Of a stretch of 64,000 nucleotides of DNA, positions 10,901-18,557 are shown piece by piece (the stretch's first letter is position 1; each line of letters starts with the position of its first letter). Location: positions 164,001-228,000 of the forward strand of contig NZ_CP139420.1 of the NCBI RefSeq assembly GCF_034119845.1, read 5' to 3'. The notes under the pieces were generated by a model. The model was not told the DNA's origin, made no database searches, and worked only from the letters and a program-made list of their open reading frames with translations. The translations under genes and the position numbers were made by a program. The stretch comes from Flavobacterium sp. NG2. GTDB lineage: Bacteria > Bacteroidota > Bacteroidia > Flavobacteriales > Flavobacteriaceae.

Positions 10901-11150
10901 AACTTTAAGATTACAAGAAGTAACTTTAGGATATGCTTTAAGTGCTAAACAATTAAGAAAACTACCATTTGGAAGTTTAACATTTAATGTTTCGGGCTCA
11001 AATTTATGGTATAATGCTTTTAATTTTCCAAAAAACATTAACTACGACACGAACGCATCAAGTACAGGTGTTGGTAATGGCCAAGGAATTGACTACATCA
11101 CAGGGCCATCTTCAAGACGCATTGGTTTTAGCATTAAAGCAACATTTTAA
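7920..11150 (+). CDS. SusC/RagA-family TonB-dependent outer-membrane receptor
   Basis: A TonB-driven importer of the SusC type, which takes up oligomers together with a SusD lid. The 1076-residue protein has a signal peptide (about 1-22), a carboxypeptidase-like regulatory domain (about 25-100), the SusC signature around GVVVTAQGIKKEKKSLGYA (103-121), a plug domain and a large barrel ending in ATF. It is followed after 2 bases by its SusD partner. No glycoside hydrolase, sulfatase or sigma/anti-sigma pair is nearby, so the substrate cannot be guessed. Confidence 0.93.
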   Translation: MKLMPTRIYLLSLVLMVQFIFAQQRAVNGVVYDDTGLPLPGVSVLVKETKTVTQTNLDGKFTIKASPSQTLVFSYIGMKTQEIKASKTTLSIKLIGDSVELEGVVVTAQGIKKEKKSLGYAITILKSESISQKAEGDIGRVLSGQIAGVNITASNGMSGSSTNIIIRGYSSISGSNQPLFIVDGVPFDSGTNTQSSYLDGNTESSRFLDLDPNSIESVSVLKGLSATVLYGSAGRNGVVLIKTKNSSSSNTIKKTEITISQSMFFSEAILPKYQNEYGGGFHQGYGYFYSNWGPRFDRTDNDGVANALQYNGTAENGNALLQHPYNYISDTSLITGNEDLLTKPYEYKAYNGVKDFFKTGVVSTTSVNAKGGNENINYNMSYGKTVDEGITRGNKLSRDNFGIGGNAILSNKFTITGVFNFSKTKYNSPPNAVSTGSGAAFNGSGVFADVMYTPRSVDLTNLPYQNSEGRSVYYRSGNDLQNPYWTVNNVKSTQDTDRFFGNAGIIYNINDWIKLSYRLGIDTYTELNSYSQNKGGISGDPTGLLRTTAVKNTIWNHTTNLNFNRPISENLNLSTNLGFQSQRKEFTRDGIESTGQLAYGILKHFNFANNSATNSFTGKPIAYQEDLNEIGTYLDLTLDYKNYLFFNVVARNDWYSTLEKQNNNLFYPGASVSFIPTTVFENLKGNILNYMKIRAGYGSSAGAPDPYNTRNSINISARTFITNNGSIIPTNTVNDRLGNTNLKPERIGEFEVGLDTRLFNCLNFNISAYSKETKDLITDQDLDDATGYTSTTVNIGDLKSQGIEIEYDIDIIKSKNNGLKFNIAGNFSANETTVTKLALGTDLIPLTDFISESAANYAVQGMPYGVLFGTTVVRDISGNKVVGNDGLYLVDKSNKYLGDPNPDWITSLIPTLSYKGITLSAILNYRHGGDIFSTTTAALIGRGVVDNGICRECTYILPGVTQTGEVNNIAITSTNLGVDTYFGEANEFSIFDGTTLRLQEVTLGYALSAKQLRKLPFGSLTFNVSGSNLWYNAFNFPKNINYDTNASSTGVGNGQGIDYITGPSSRRIGFSIKATF

Positions 11151-11152
11151 AA

Positions 11153-12886
11153 ATGAAAAAAATGAAAAATATACTTCAAAAAACATATAAAATATTAATC
11201 TTCACCTTATTTCTTGGACTTCAATCTTGCGAAACTACAGATATAGAATTGAAAGAAAATCCAAATAATGTTTCTAATGAGACAGCAGATGTTGATTTGT
11301 ATCTAAATTCTATTCAATTAGGATTAGCAAATTTCATTACCGGTTACGAAGGTGAAAACGAATATGGAATGAGTGAATTAGGCATGAAACCTGTGAGAAT
11401 GTTACACCAAAATGCTGTATCATACCGCGATTTTTATTCTCCAAGTTTATTTGACAAGGCATGGAAAACTGCCTATTCAAAAGTACTAACAGACATTAGA
11501 GCAATGACACCATTGGCATTAAAAGAGAAAAAATACACACATGTTGCCATAGGCCAAATAATCGAATCATATGTAATGATGACTTTAGTAGATTATTTTG
11601 GAGATGTTCCATATACTGAAGCAATTAAAGGAACAATGTATCCAAATCCAAAAGTTGACAGTGGGGCTTCAATCTATAAAGCTATAGATTTATTATTAAT
11701 CGACGCAATATCTAATTTAGAAAAAAATGAAGTATCATTACCCTCCAAAGATTTATATTACAATGGAGGTTCTAGCAAAGAAAATTGGATAAAAGTTGCA
11801 AAAACAATAAGATTAAAATTATATCTACAAACAAGAATTGCAAATAGTCCAGATTTTGGAAGTTTAAAATCTAAATCTATAATAAATGAATTAATCCAAG
11901 ACAATGACTTGATATTAACTTCATCAGAAGATTTTCTATTTAAATGGTCTACAAATTCATCAGCTCCTGACTCTAGACATCCTTATTTTGAGAAAAACTT
12001 TGGAGGGAGTGGCCCTAGTTCCAACTTTTATATGGCAAATTACTACATGGATCTAATGGCTAATAAATATCCAAATAATAGAGATCCCCGAATTCGATAT
12101 TATTTTTACCGTCAAAGATCTGATTTCTCTACCGCAACAGTAGTAACCAAATCTTGTGTCACACAAAACCAACCTGCTTGGTACGGAACAGAGTACACCT
12201 ACTGCACCGTACCTTCAACAAATGGACTAAGTGGTTATTGGGGTAGAGATCATGGCGACAACGATGGTATACCACCAGACGAAAGAGATCGTACGCTATT
12301 TGGGGTATATCCTGTTGGAGGCGAATTTGACAAAAGTGATTTTGAAAATTTATCAGGTTCAGATGCACCTAGTATAGGACTTAAAGGAGCAGGTATAACA
12401 CCAATTCTGATGTCATCGTTCACTTATTTTATGTTAGCTGAAGCATCACTAACTATAGGAACTACTGGAAACCCTCTTGAATATTTAGAAGCAGGAATGC
12501 GTGAATCAATTACAACTACCATGGAATTTGGATCCTCAGTAGCAAAAGGAAATTCAAGAATACCGACAACAACTGCGATCAATGACTACATTAATGCAGT
12601 AAAAGACGAATTTAATGCAGGTAATAATTCAAAAAAATTAGAGATTATTGTTCAGCAATATTTTATTGCCCTTTGGACAAATGGTATTGAAGCTTATAAC
12701 ACTTATAGAAGAACTGGGAAACCTGAAAAATTACAACTTACTGTAAAAATTCAAAATCCTGGAATTTTTATTAGATCTAACTGGTATCCGCAAACTACTA
12801 CAAGTAACAACTCCAATATTAAACAAAAAGCAGGAGTATCAACCCCCGTTTTCTGGGATACTAATCCAGAAGGGTTTGTAGATTAA
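11153..12886 (+). CDS. SusD/RagB-family surface lipoprotein
   Basis: The extracellular lid lipoprotein that pairs with the upstream SusC. The 577-residue precursor has a lipobox ending LQSC with Cys26 as the lipidated residue. It then shows SusD/RagB features: TPR-like N-terminal helices and the usual C-terminal segment with YFIALWTNGIEAYNTYRRTG. Two in-frame start codons, four codons apart, are possible (11153 and 11162); the first fits the 2-base spacing to susC. Confidence 0.92.
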   Translation: MKKMKNILQKTYKILIFTLFLGLQSCETTDIELKENPNNVSNETADVDLYLNSIQLGLANFITGYEGENEYGMSELGMKPVRMLHQNAVSYRDFYSPSLFDKAWKTAYSKVLTDIRAMTPLALKEKKYTHVAIGQIIESYVMMTLVDYFGDVPYTEAIKGTMYPNPKVDSGASIYKAIDLLLIDAISNLEKNEVSLPSKDLYYNGGSSKENWIKVAKTIRLKLYLQTRIANSPDFGSLKSKSIINELIQDNDLILTSSEDFLFKWSTNSSAPDSRHPYFEKNFGGSGPSSNFYMANYYMDLMANKYPNNRDPRIRYYFYRQRSDFSTATVVTKSCVTQNQPAWYGTEYTYCTVPSTNGLSGYWGRDHGDNDGIPPDERDRTLFGVYPVGGEFDKSDFENLSGSDAPSIGLKGAGITPILMSSFTYFMLAEASLTIGTTGNPLEYLEAGMRESITTTMEFGSSVAKGNSRIPTTTAINDYINAVKDEFNAGNNSKKLEIIVQQYFIALWTNGIEAYNTYRRTGKPEKLQLTVKIQNPGIFIRSNWYPQTTTSNNSNIKQKAGVSTPVFWDTNPEGFVD

Positions 12887-12905
12887 TCAATTTAAAAAAG
12901 ATAAA

Positions 12906-13709
12906 ATGAAAAATAAATATAAATTAATACTATTAGCTATAATATGTTCCTTTATTTCTTGTGAAAATACAGACAAGTTTAACATGAACATACATGAGAA
13001 TTCAAACACTCAGGCACCCTATGTTAGAGGTATTTTTAAAAGTACTCTGATCAAATACACAAATATTACTACATCAAGCGTGGAAATAACTTTATCAGCC
13101 CCTGCAAATAACGTAAGTAGTTGGAAAACTAGTGTTAGACTTGTCTCAGGAACTAACTCAACAGAGTTCTTCCCTCTAACTACTTATACAGTAACTAATT
13201 TCCCAACTACAATTTCAATTCCAATTACAGAAATTGCTAAAGCTATCGGAATAAATATAAATGATATTTTACCCGCTGATGTAATAGAATTTAAATCTTT
13301 CTCAACAGGTATAAATGGAAAAGAACTTAGATATAGCGACTTAAATGGAGATCTTATTGGACAAGCCGAACAACGACAAGCTTATAATTTTTCTATTGCT
13401 ATCTCATGCGCTTCAGTTAACTCTCCTTCAGGACAATGGAAGGTTGAGATGGAAGATGTTTATGGAGACGGATGGGACGGTGCTTATTTAACAGCTGAAG
13501 TAAACGGTGTAAGTACCAATTATACAATTTCACCTTCAAAAGGTTCAAATGCAACCCACATAATTACTGTACCTACAGAAGGTACACTTACTTGGTCATA
13601 CACTAAAGGGAATTACGAAGAAGAACATATATTTACTATAACAAGCCCAAATGGAACTGTATATGGTCCATACCTTGGTGAAAACAATATACCTTTCTGT
13701 TTCTTTTAA
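12906..13709 (+). CDS. Hypothetical lipoprotein, third gene of the SusCD operon
   Basis: A 267-residue lipoprotein of unknown function with lipobox FISC (Cys19). By position it is a SusE/SusF-like surface accessory protein of the preceding importer. The C-terminal part contains the motif DVYGDGWDGAY followed by a Thr/Ser-rich beta region, a pattern I know from secreted flavobacterial proteins. Ligand binding at the cell surface is inferred from context only. It begins 19 bases after susD and is followed by a strong terminator. Confidence 0.7.
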   Translation: MKNKYKLILLAIICSFISCENTDKFNMNIHENSNTQAPYVRGIFKSTLIKYTNITTSSVEITLSAPANNVSSWKTSVRLVSGTNSTEFFPLTTYTVTNFPTTISIPITEIAKAIGININDILPADVIEFKSFSTGINGKELRYSDLNGDLIGQAEQRQAYNFSIAISCASVNSPSGQWKVEMEDVYGDGWDGAYLTAEVNGVSTNYTISPSKGSNATHIITVPTEGTLTWSYTKGNYEEEHIFTITSPNGTVYGPYLGENNIPFCFF

Positions 13710-13751
13710 CACTCTTATTTTTTTTAATTATAAAAGTTTTTTAAACACACC

Positions 13752-13780
13752 AACCACCACCAAACAAGTGGTGGTTTTTT
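13752..13780 (+). terminator. Rho-independent terminator of the SusCD operon
   Basis: A perfect 9-bp stem (13752-13760 with 13768-13776), loop CAAACAA, followed by a T run to 13780. It ends the susC-susD-lipoprotein transcript and directly abuts the rlmB promoter box. Confidence 0.85.
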
Positions 13781-13782
13781 TA

Positions 13783-13790
13783 TATATTTG
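13783..13790 (+). promoter_or_regulatory. -7 promoter box of rlmB, only 4 bases before ATG
   Basis: TATATTTG matches TAnnTTTG exactly and ends 4 bases before the rlmB start codon. With the usual spacing, transcription would start at or within one or two bases of the A of ATG, giving a leaderless mRNA. Confidence 0.6.
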
Positions 13791-13794
13791 CAGC

Positions 13795-14529
13795 ATGGAA
13801 AAAGAACATCAAATTTTTGGGATTAGAGCGATAATCGAAGCGATTCAAGCAGGTGCAACTGTTGACAAAGTATATATTCAGAAGGAAGCCAGTGGCGAAT
13901 TGATGAAAGACTTAATGAAAGTACTTAAACGTGGAAATATTAATTTTTCCTATGTTCCTGTTGAAAAACTAAACAGACTAACACCTAACAACCACCAAGG
14001 TGCTGTTGCAAGCATCTCTCCTATTTCCTTTTTTGATTTAGAAGCCTTAATAGATACAGTAGTTGAAAACGGAAAAACACCATTGTTTTTAATCTTAGAC
14101 CAAATATCTGATGCCCGTAACTTTGGTGCTATTATCCGTACCGCAGAATGTACAGGTGTCAACGGAATTATTGTTCAAAAATCAGGTTCAGCTCCTGTAA
14201 ATGGAGATACCGTTAAAACTTCGGCTGGTGCTGTGTTTAATATTCCAATTTGTAAAGTAGAGCATATTAAAGATGCGATTTTCTTATTACAAGCAAGCGG
14301 AATAAAAACAGTTGCAGCTACTGAAAAAACAGACCAAAACATTTATGATGTTTCCCTAAAAGAAGGCGTTGCCATTATCATGGGCTCTGAAGATCGTGGT
14401 GTAAATCCATCAGTTTTAAAAATAGTGGACGAAAAAGCAAAACTACCTATGTTTGGAACTATTGGTTCGCTGAATGTATCTGTAGCTTGTGGTGCTTTTT
14501 TATATGAAGCGGTGAGACAAAGAAGTTAG
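13795..14529 (+). CDS. rlmB: 23S rRNA (guanosine-2'-O-)-methyltransferase RlmB-like (TrmH/SpoU)
   Basis: SPOUT-family 2'-O-ribose methyltransferase, most like RlmB. From the ATG at 13795 the protein has 244 residues and starts MEKEHQIFGIRAIIEAI, the normal family start. An upstream in-frame start at 13651 would run through the terminator and is rejected. The N-terminal SpoU substrate-binding domain is followed by the three SPOUT motifs: ARNFGAIIRTAE, IMGSEDRGV and GSLNVSVACGAF. The gene appears to be monocistronic. Confidence 0.9.
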   Translation: MEKEHQIFGIRAIIEAIQAGATVDKVYIQKEASGELMKDLMKVLKRGNINFSYVPVEKLNRLTPNNHQGAVASISPISFFDLEALIDTVVENGKTPLFLILDQISDARNFGAIIRTAECTGVNGIIVQKSGSAPVNGDTVKTSAGAVFNIPICKVEHIKDAIFLLQASGIKTVAATEKTDQNIYDVSLKEGVAIIMGSEDRGVNPSVLKIVDEKAKLPMFGTIGSLNVSVACGAFLYEAVRQRS

Positions 14530-14621
14530 ATTTGTGATTGCTGATTAACGAAATTAAAATTTAGGAATTGGGATTTTGAAATTAGGATTTTGAAATACCA
14601 ATTAAAGATTTAAAAAATAAC

Positions 14622-14657
14622 AAAAACGAATTAGGACTCAGGTTCTGATTCGTTTTT
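14622..14657. terminator. Bidirectional terminator between rlmB and the rhomboid gene
   Basis: AAAAACGAAT at 14622-14631 pairs with ATTCGTTTTT at 14648-14657, with T-rich tails in both directions. The stem and loop include the stop codon and last codons of the convergent rhomboid gene. Confidence 0.7.
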
Positions 14658-15401
14658 TTCGTTTTTAGTAATTTCATAATTTACATTACTATTCGAATAA
14701 AAATAGTCCTCCTCTACTTCTGGCTCAGGAATTGGAGGGTTTACAAAATTACCATTCTCATCAAAACGCTGCATGAATTTATCTTGTGAGGCATCATAAT
14801 CTGGATGTTCCCAATCATACTTAATCGGTTTTTGATATTCATATTCAGGGGTTTTATTTATAATAGCCAATAGCAAACCTGTGATAAAGCCAGCCAAATG
14901 TCCTTCCCACGAAATTACTTCATCCACTTTTGGAAAAACATACCAAACCATTCCGCCATAAACCACAATCACTGTTAGTGACAAGGCAACGAGTCGGTAA
15001 TATTTCGTAAAAATACCTTTAAAAAAAATAAAGCTAAACAAAACATAAATCAACCCACTCGCTCCAATATGATAACTAGGCCTCCCGATTAACCAAGTTC
15101 CAACTCCCGAAAGTAGAATTCCATAAATCAAAACATAAGGAGATAGTTTGGCATAAAAAAACTGCAAAGCTGCCAACAGAACTAAAAGCGGTAACGAATT
15201 ATTATATAAATGACTCAAATCCGAATGAATGAAGGGACTAAAGATAACCCCTTGTAAACCTGAAAAAGTTCTTGGATAAATTCCGTTTTCGACAAAATCA
15301 AAATCATAGCGAATTTGTAACCAATATATAATCCACAAAAAAAGCACAAAAAAAAGTGGCAACGCAAGTACATCTGTGGTGTATTTGAAATTTTTATCCA
15401 T
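14631..15401 (-). CDS. Rhomboid-family intramembrane serine protease
   Basis: A polytopic inner-membrane protease. The 256-residue protein has about six membrane segments, the catalytic serine in HIGASG (Ser115) and the catalytic histidine in SWEGHLAGF (His168). The conserved HSDLSHLYNNS segment (59-69) has the oxyanion-site residues of the family. The C-terminal 75 residues are soluble and acidic and are not part of the core fold. Substrates are unknown. Its 3' end forms half of the shared terminator with rlmB. Confidence 0.92.
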   Translation of the reverse strand: MDKNFKYTTDVLALPLFFVLFLWIIYWLQIRYDFDFVENGIYPRTFSGLQGVIFSPFIHSDLSHLYNNSLPLLVLLAALQFFYAKLSPYVLIYGILLSGVGTWLIGRPSYHIGASGLIYVLFSFIFFKGIFTKYYRLVALSLTVIVVYGGMVWYVFPKVDEVISWEGHLAGFITGLLLAIINKTPEYEYQKPIKYDWEHPDYDASQDKFMQRFDENGNFVNPPIPEPEVEEDYFYSNSNVNYEITKNEKNESEPES

Positions 15402-15603
15402 GGTTTAGTTTAATAGTAGGAAAGCAAATAGGATTCCAAAACCAATATAATGCTATTTTGTCAGGATTAAAAGAAATACCAATATGAAAATGATATTATC
15501 GTAGCAGATTCGTTTTTAGCGCATCTCCTAAAATATAAAATGCTTAATTTTACAAAATATCTTGATTAAAGATAAACGATTTTGAATTCAGATTTAAAAA
15601 CAA

Positions 15604-16881
15604 ATGGAAGCACCATTAGCAGAACGCATTCGCCCACAAACTTTAGAAGATTATATCAGTCAGGCTCATTTAGTGGGACCTAACGGTTCGTTGACGCAGC
15701 AAATTGCCAAAGGAATTATTCCTTCATTGCTATTATGGGGACCTCCAGGCACGGGAAAAACAACCCTAGCACAGATTATTGCTCAAGAATCTAAACGTCC
15801 TTTTTATGTACTGAGTGCGATTAATTCAGGGGTGAAAGATATTCGTGATGTTATAGATAAAGCCAAGCAATCTGGCGGCTTGTTTACGACTAAGAACCCT
15901 ATTCTGTTTATTGATGAAATTCATCGTTTTAGCAAATCGCAACAAGATTCATTGTTAGCAGCTGTCGAAAAAGGTTGGATTACATTGATTGGTGCTACGA
16001 CAGAGAATCCAAGTTTTGAAGTTATACCCGCTTTATTATCCCGATGCCAAGTGTATATCTTGAATCCCTTTACTAAAGATGATTTGAATGCTTTATTGAT
16101 GCGAGCACTAAAAACAGACAGCTATTTACAAACCAAAAACATTCAATTACAAGAAACAGAAGCTTTAATGCGACTTTCTGGTGGTGATGGACGCAAACTA
16201 TTAAATATTTTTGAATTGGTCATAAACGCCTCTGCTGGAGACGAAATTGTGATCACCAATGAAAGAGTACTTGAATTAGTTCAACAAAATACCGTTTTGT
16301 ATGACAAAAGTGGCGAACAACATTATGATATTGTTTCGGCTTTTATCAAATCGATACGAGGAAGTGACCCTAACGGTGCTGTTTATTGGTTGGCTCGAAT
16401 GATTGAAGGGGGCGAAGATGTAAAATTCATCGCTCGACGCATGCTTATTTTATCAAGTGAAGATATTGGAAATGCTAATCCTACCGCTTTGATTATGGCT
16501 AATAATACGTTTCAAGCCGTAACAACGATAGGTTATCCCGAAAGCCGAATCTTATTAAGCCAATGTGCCATCTACTTAGCCACTTCACCTAAGAGTAATG
16601 CGAGTTATATGGCTATTAATCATGCGCAACAACTGGTAAAACAAACGGGAGATTTATCGGTACCTATTCATTTGCGCAATGCTCCAACCAAATTAATGAA
16701 AGAATTGGGATATGGTGATGACTACAAATATTCACATGATTATGCGAATAATTTTGAAGTACAAGAATACTTACCAACCGAATTATCAGAAACGGTTTTG
16801 TACAACCCTGGTCAAAATTCCCGAGAAAATACTACCCGAGAATTTTTGAAAAACCGTTGGAAAGACAAATATGGGTATTAG
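15604..16881 (+). CDS. rarA: Replication-associated recombination protein A (AAA ATPase)
   Basis: RarA/MgsA acts at stalled replication forks and is related to clamp-loader ATPases. The 425-residue protein has Walker A GPPGTGKT (46-53), Walker B ILFIDEIHRF (100-109), the sensor segment GATTENPSF and the C-terminal MgsA tetramerisation region (HLRNAPTKLMKELGYG). Length is normal. A near-match -7 box (TAATTTTA, 15545-15552) lies about 50 bases upstream. Its stop codon overlaps the stop of the convergent gene by 3 bases. Confidence 0.95.
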   Translation: MEAPLAERIRPQTLEDYISQAHLVGPNGSLTQQIAKGIIPSLLLWGPPGTGKTTLAQIIAQESKRPFYVLSAINSGVKDIRDVIDKAKQSGGLFTTKNPILFIDEIHRFSKSQQDSLLAAVEKGWITLIGATTENPSFEVIPALLSRCQVYILNPFTKDDLNALLMRALKTDSYLQTKNIQLQETEALMRLSGGDGRKLLNIFELVINASAGDEIVITNERVLELVQQNTVLYDKSGEQHYDIVSAFIKSIRGSDPNGAVYWLARMIEGGEDVKFIARRMLILSSEDIGNANPTALIMANNTFQAVTTIGYPESRILLSQCAIYLATSPKSNASYMAINHAQQLVKQTGDLSVPIHLRNAPTKLMKELGYGDDYKYSHDYANNFEVQEYLPTELSETVLYNPGQNSRENTTREFLKNRWKDKYGY

Positions 16882-17621
16882 AATTTAACTGTAATAACTT
16901 CTGAAACTAAAGTTCCATTTTGATAGGAATCAAAAACCCATTGGTTGTCTTTTAAATTCAACACCCCTTGAACATCACCTTTAATAGCAATAAAGGAATT
17001 AGGAGTCCCTGTTTTCATCAATTTCATGACTACTTTTGGCGTTTTATCAATTAACTGAAAACCATTTTCAGTAGGCTGTGCATACAATACTTCGTTATTA
17101 GAGTTAGTGATAACAGAGGACACAACAGTACTTTGCTGTGGCAAAGTTACAGCTTGTACTTTCGTGTTATCCGCAATTGTATTCGCTTCAAATTTACCAT
17201 TGTACTTATATTCTAATTTAAAAACTGATTCAAATGCATTTTCGAGCGCTTCTTTATAGGCTACTCCAAAATCTTTCTCTTTACTTTTTCCAATTTCAGA
17301 AGTAAAAATTACTTTTCCATAACAATCTTTTAACTCAATAAATAATTTGGTTGTCAAAAATCCTGAATCCTTAACAACATCAACCATTAGCAAGCTACAT
17401 CTATTTGGAAATTCTACAGAAAAATCAGAATTTGAATAAACAGCTTTAAAACCCGCTTTTTCAAGGTTGTATTTTGTGATAGTTGCCATTCGATACTCAT
17501 TTTCCGCCCTTAAAAAGTCAAACTTAGTAGGCACCACAACTGCGGCATAATCATTTACTGAAGTTTGGGCAAAAATGGCATTTGAAATAATAATGAAGAA
17601 TAAAACTAACTTTGTTTTCAT
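16878..17621 (-). CDS. Hypothetical secreted protein
   Basis: I do not recognise a family. The 247-residue product has a clear signal peptide (MKTKLVLFFIIISNAIFAQ), so it is periplasmic or surface-exposed. It contains two cysteines (FPNRC and LKDCYG) that could form a disulfide. The C-terminal third alternates short beta-like segments. It shares 4 bases with the 3' end of rarA, so no terminator separates the two convergent genes. It lies 72 bases downstream of the YjjG-like gene and could be cotranscribed with it. Confidence 0.75.
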   Translation of the reverse strand: MKTKLVLFFIIISNAIFAQTSVNDYAAVVVPTKFDFLRAENEYRMATITKYNLEKAGFKAVYSNSDFSVEFPNRCSLLMVDVVKDSGFLTTKLFIELKDCYGKVIFTSEIGKSKEKDFGVAYKEALENAFESVFKLEYKYNGKFEANTIADNTKVQAVTLPQQSTVVSSVITNSNNEVLYAQPTENGFQLIDKTPKVVMKLMKTGTPNSFIAIKGDVQGVLNLKDNQWVFDSYQNGTLVSEVITVKF

Positions 17622-17693
17622 ATAAATAATTTATTTGTTGTTGGTAATGTATGTTATCGCTTTATAAATTGTCATCTGAGCGATTTCATACGA

Positions 17694-18383
17694 TTATAAG
17701 TATTTTTTGAGTTCTAATAAATGATTAATTTGTTTGATATCCGGAAAGGTAGCACTTTTATTTTCGTTAAAAAAGATAGCATCCAATCCCACATCCAAAG
17801 CTCCTTGCACATCAGCATCTAGCGAATCTCCAATCATAATACTCGATTCTTTTTTGGCTTTCGCCAAATCTAGGGCGTATTCAAAAATCACGGGATTTGG
17901 TTTCTTTACTCCAGCCATTTCTGAATTTGTGATGGTTGTAAAATACGGAGTCAATTGAGCATTATGCATCTTTTTATACTGAACTTCGGCAAAACCATTG
18001 GTGATGATATGCAATCGATACTTTGATTTCAAATAATCCAAAATTTCAAAAGCACCATCAAAAAGATGATTATTCTCAGGTAATAAATCAATGTACCTTT
18101 CAGAAATTCGATTAATTTCAACGTCCGAAATAGAATACTCTAGAGCATCAAAAGAATACTTCAAACGATTATAACGCAATTCCTCATGGCTTATTTTATT
18201 ATACTGAAACAATTTCCAGCAGGATTGATTGATAGGAATATAGGCTTCAATAAAATTATTAATAGCAATTGAAGGATGGCTTTCATCAAAAATACGTCCA
18301 AATGCCAATTCCGAATTTTTATCAAAATCCCAAAGCGTGTGGTCTAAATCAAAAAAAACGTCTTTTATAGGATTCACTTTCAT
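17694..18383 (-). CDS. YjjG-family HAD nucleotidase
   Basis: HAD-superfamily phosphatase most like the YjjG noncanonical pyrimidine nucleotidases, which dephosphorylate nucleoside monophosphates. The 229-residue protein has motif I DLDHT (Asp12, Asp14), motif II in HIITNGF, the motif III lysine in VKKPNP and motif IV MIGDSLDAD. The cap is alpha-helical. The substrate call is by overall resemblance and is less certain than the fold. Confidence 0.85.
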   Translation of the reverse strand: MKVNPIKDVFFDLDHTLWDFDKNSELAFGRIFDESHPSIAINNFIEAYIPINQSCWKLFQYNKISHEELRYNRLKYSFDALEYSISDVEINRISERYIDLLPENNHLFDGAFEILDYLKSKYRLHIITNGFAEVQYKKMHNAQLTPYFTTITNSEMAGVKKPNPVIFEYALDLAKAKKESSIMIGDSLDADVQGALDVGLDAIFFNENKSATFPDIKQINHLLELKKYL

Positions 18384-18401
18384 TTTTTATTTTAACTTTT
18401 T

Positions 18402-18439
18402 AACCACAAAGAAAGCACAAAGGAAGCACGAAGATTCAC
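18402..18439. repeat. Iteron-type dispersed repeat (11-bp units)
   Basis: Three tandem 11-bp units lie at 18405, 18416 and 18427 (CACAAAGAAAG, CACAAAGGAAG, CACGAAGATTC). They resemble the CACAGATT units of the inverted repeat around the GxxExxY gene and a copy near 22627. The rest of 18384-18557 holds a second palindromic motif (GAATTAAATTC, 18510-18520) and a T run, but no gene. Confidence 0.5.
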
Positions 18440-18557
18440 TACAGCTTTTTTTAATTCCTCCTAACCATGTCTTAATTCAAACAACATCTCACTCTAAGCG
18501 CAAAACCATGAATTAAATTCGTGAATTCGCGGCTTTTTTTTCCAAAATCACTAAGTA

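Noticed and set aside
13651..13794. Longer in-frame start for the rlmB frame
   Set aside because: The extension runs through the upstream lipoprotein end, a strong terminator and the promoter box; the protein from 13795 has the normal family start.
14571..14596. GGATTTTGAAAT repeated twice with a 14-base period
   Set aside because: Two short AT-rich units only; likely slippage product in a non-coding gap, with no pairing or matching copies seen elsewhere.
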